16,834 nucleotides of DNA from Saprospiraceae bacterium. GTDB taxonomy: Bacteria; Bacteroidota; Bacteroidia; Chitinophagales; Saprospiraceae. The notes under the pieces were generated by a model, which saw only the letters and a program-made list of their open reading frames with translations, had not been told where the DNA came from and ran no database searches. How positions within the stretch are numbered: the first letter of the stretch is position 1; every line of letters starts with the position of its first letter. A program made the translations under genes and the position numbers. Positions 16,726 to 16,834 of the stretch are shown here, in pieces. The stretch lies in contig JADKCC010000024.1 of NCBI GenBank assembly GCA_016714785.1, positions 1 through 16,834 on the forward strand. Direction: 5' to 3'.

Positions 16726-16834
16726 AGACAAAATTAATTATCTATAAGATGGAAATCGTGTATAAATGTCAGCAATCAAAAACAAACGATCAAACATGTC
16801 GAGAATTATATTAATCAACCAATTCTTTACTTTT
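16726..16834 (+). other. intergenic, possible start of a next gene
   Basis: From the ATG at 16766 an open frame (MSAIKNKRSNMSRIILINQ) runs off the window. Too short to assign. Confidence 0.2.

Overview
The window looks like chromosomal DNA from a Bacteroidota bacterium, probably in or near the Saprospiria; the phylum is better supported than the class. The evidence is a type IX secretion sorting tail on a serine hydrolase, several promoters of the Bacteroidota form (TTTG, about 19 bases, TAnnTTTG), low GC, starts without Shine-Dalgarno sequences, and gene families typical of the phylum (MORN/TonB lipoproteins, AAA ATPases with an LSNGYSSIL motif, a helical-repeat protein of the 'KSLTKAEKR' type). 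Nearly every long gene is split by single-base frameshifts. Where I checked, changing one base in a homopolymer restores a conserved protein. I therefore read most breaks as residual sequencing error in a long-read assembly, not as decay.

Layout. 1-455: 5' part of a fabG-like reductase (minus). 595-944: an unrecognised membrane-like small protein. 945-2485: a gene-free block with a REP-like hairpin (1121-1134), three successive tandem-repeat arrays with different units (about 21, 41 and 18.5 bases), then a zone of inverted repeats. 2486-3787: secreted SxxK serine hydrolase with T9SS tail. 3901-4266: retropepsin-like aspartic protease. 4456-5946: helical-repeat hypothetical protein. 5983-7107 (minus): a 69-residue protein and a ClpP-class serine protease (SDH_sah type), both uninterrupted and behind a clear promoter. 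7341-8222 (minus): lipoprotein fusing MORN-type repeats to a TonB C-terminal domain. 8424-8906 (minus): DUF6265-like lipoprotein. 9089-9824 (minus): TesA-like SGNH esterase, divergent from an ABC ATPase (9895-10596) and its large FtsX-type permease (10601-13125), the same arrangement as tesA/ybbA/ybbP of E. coli. 13125-14247: a cluster of small broken genes, the last one resembling an Imm33-type immunity protein. 14371-14980: broken AAA ATPase. 15184-16725: badly frameshifted GH37 trehalase.

The points most worth following up are: (1) the 42-base 3' end of the permease gene is repeated 1.19 kb downstream, bracketing the immunity-like cluster as if a cassette had entered at the gene's end; (2) the three adjacent repeat arrays; (3) the intact protease plus small-protein pair. 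I found no complete, clearly new system; these are leads.
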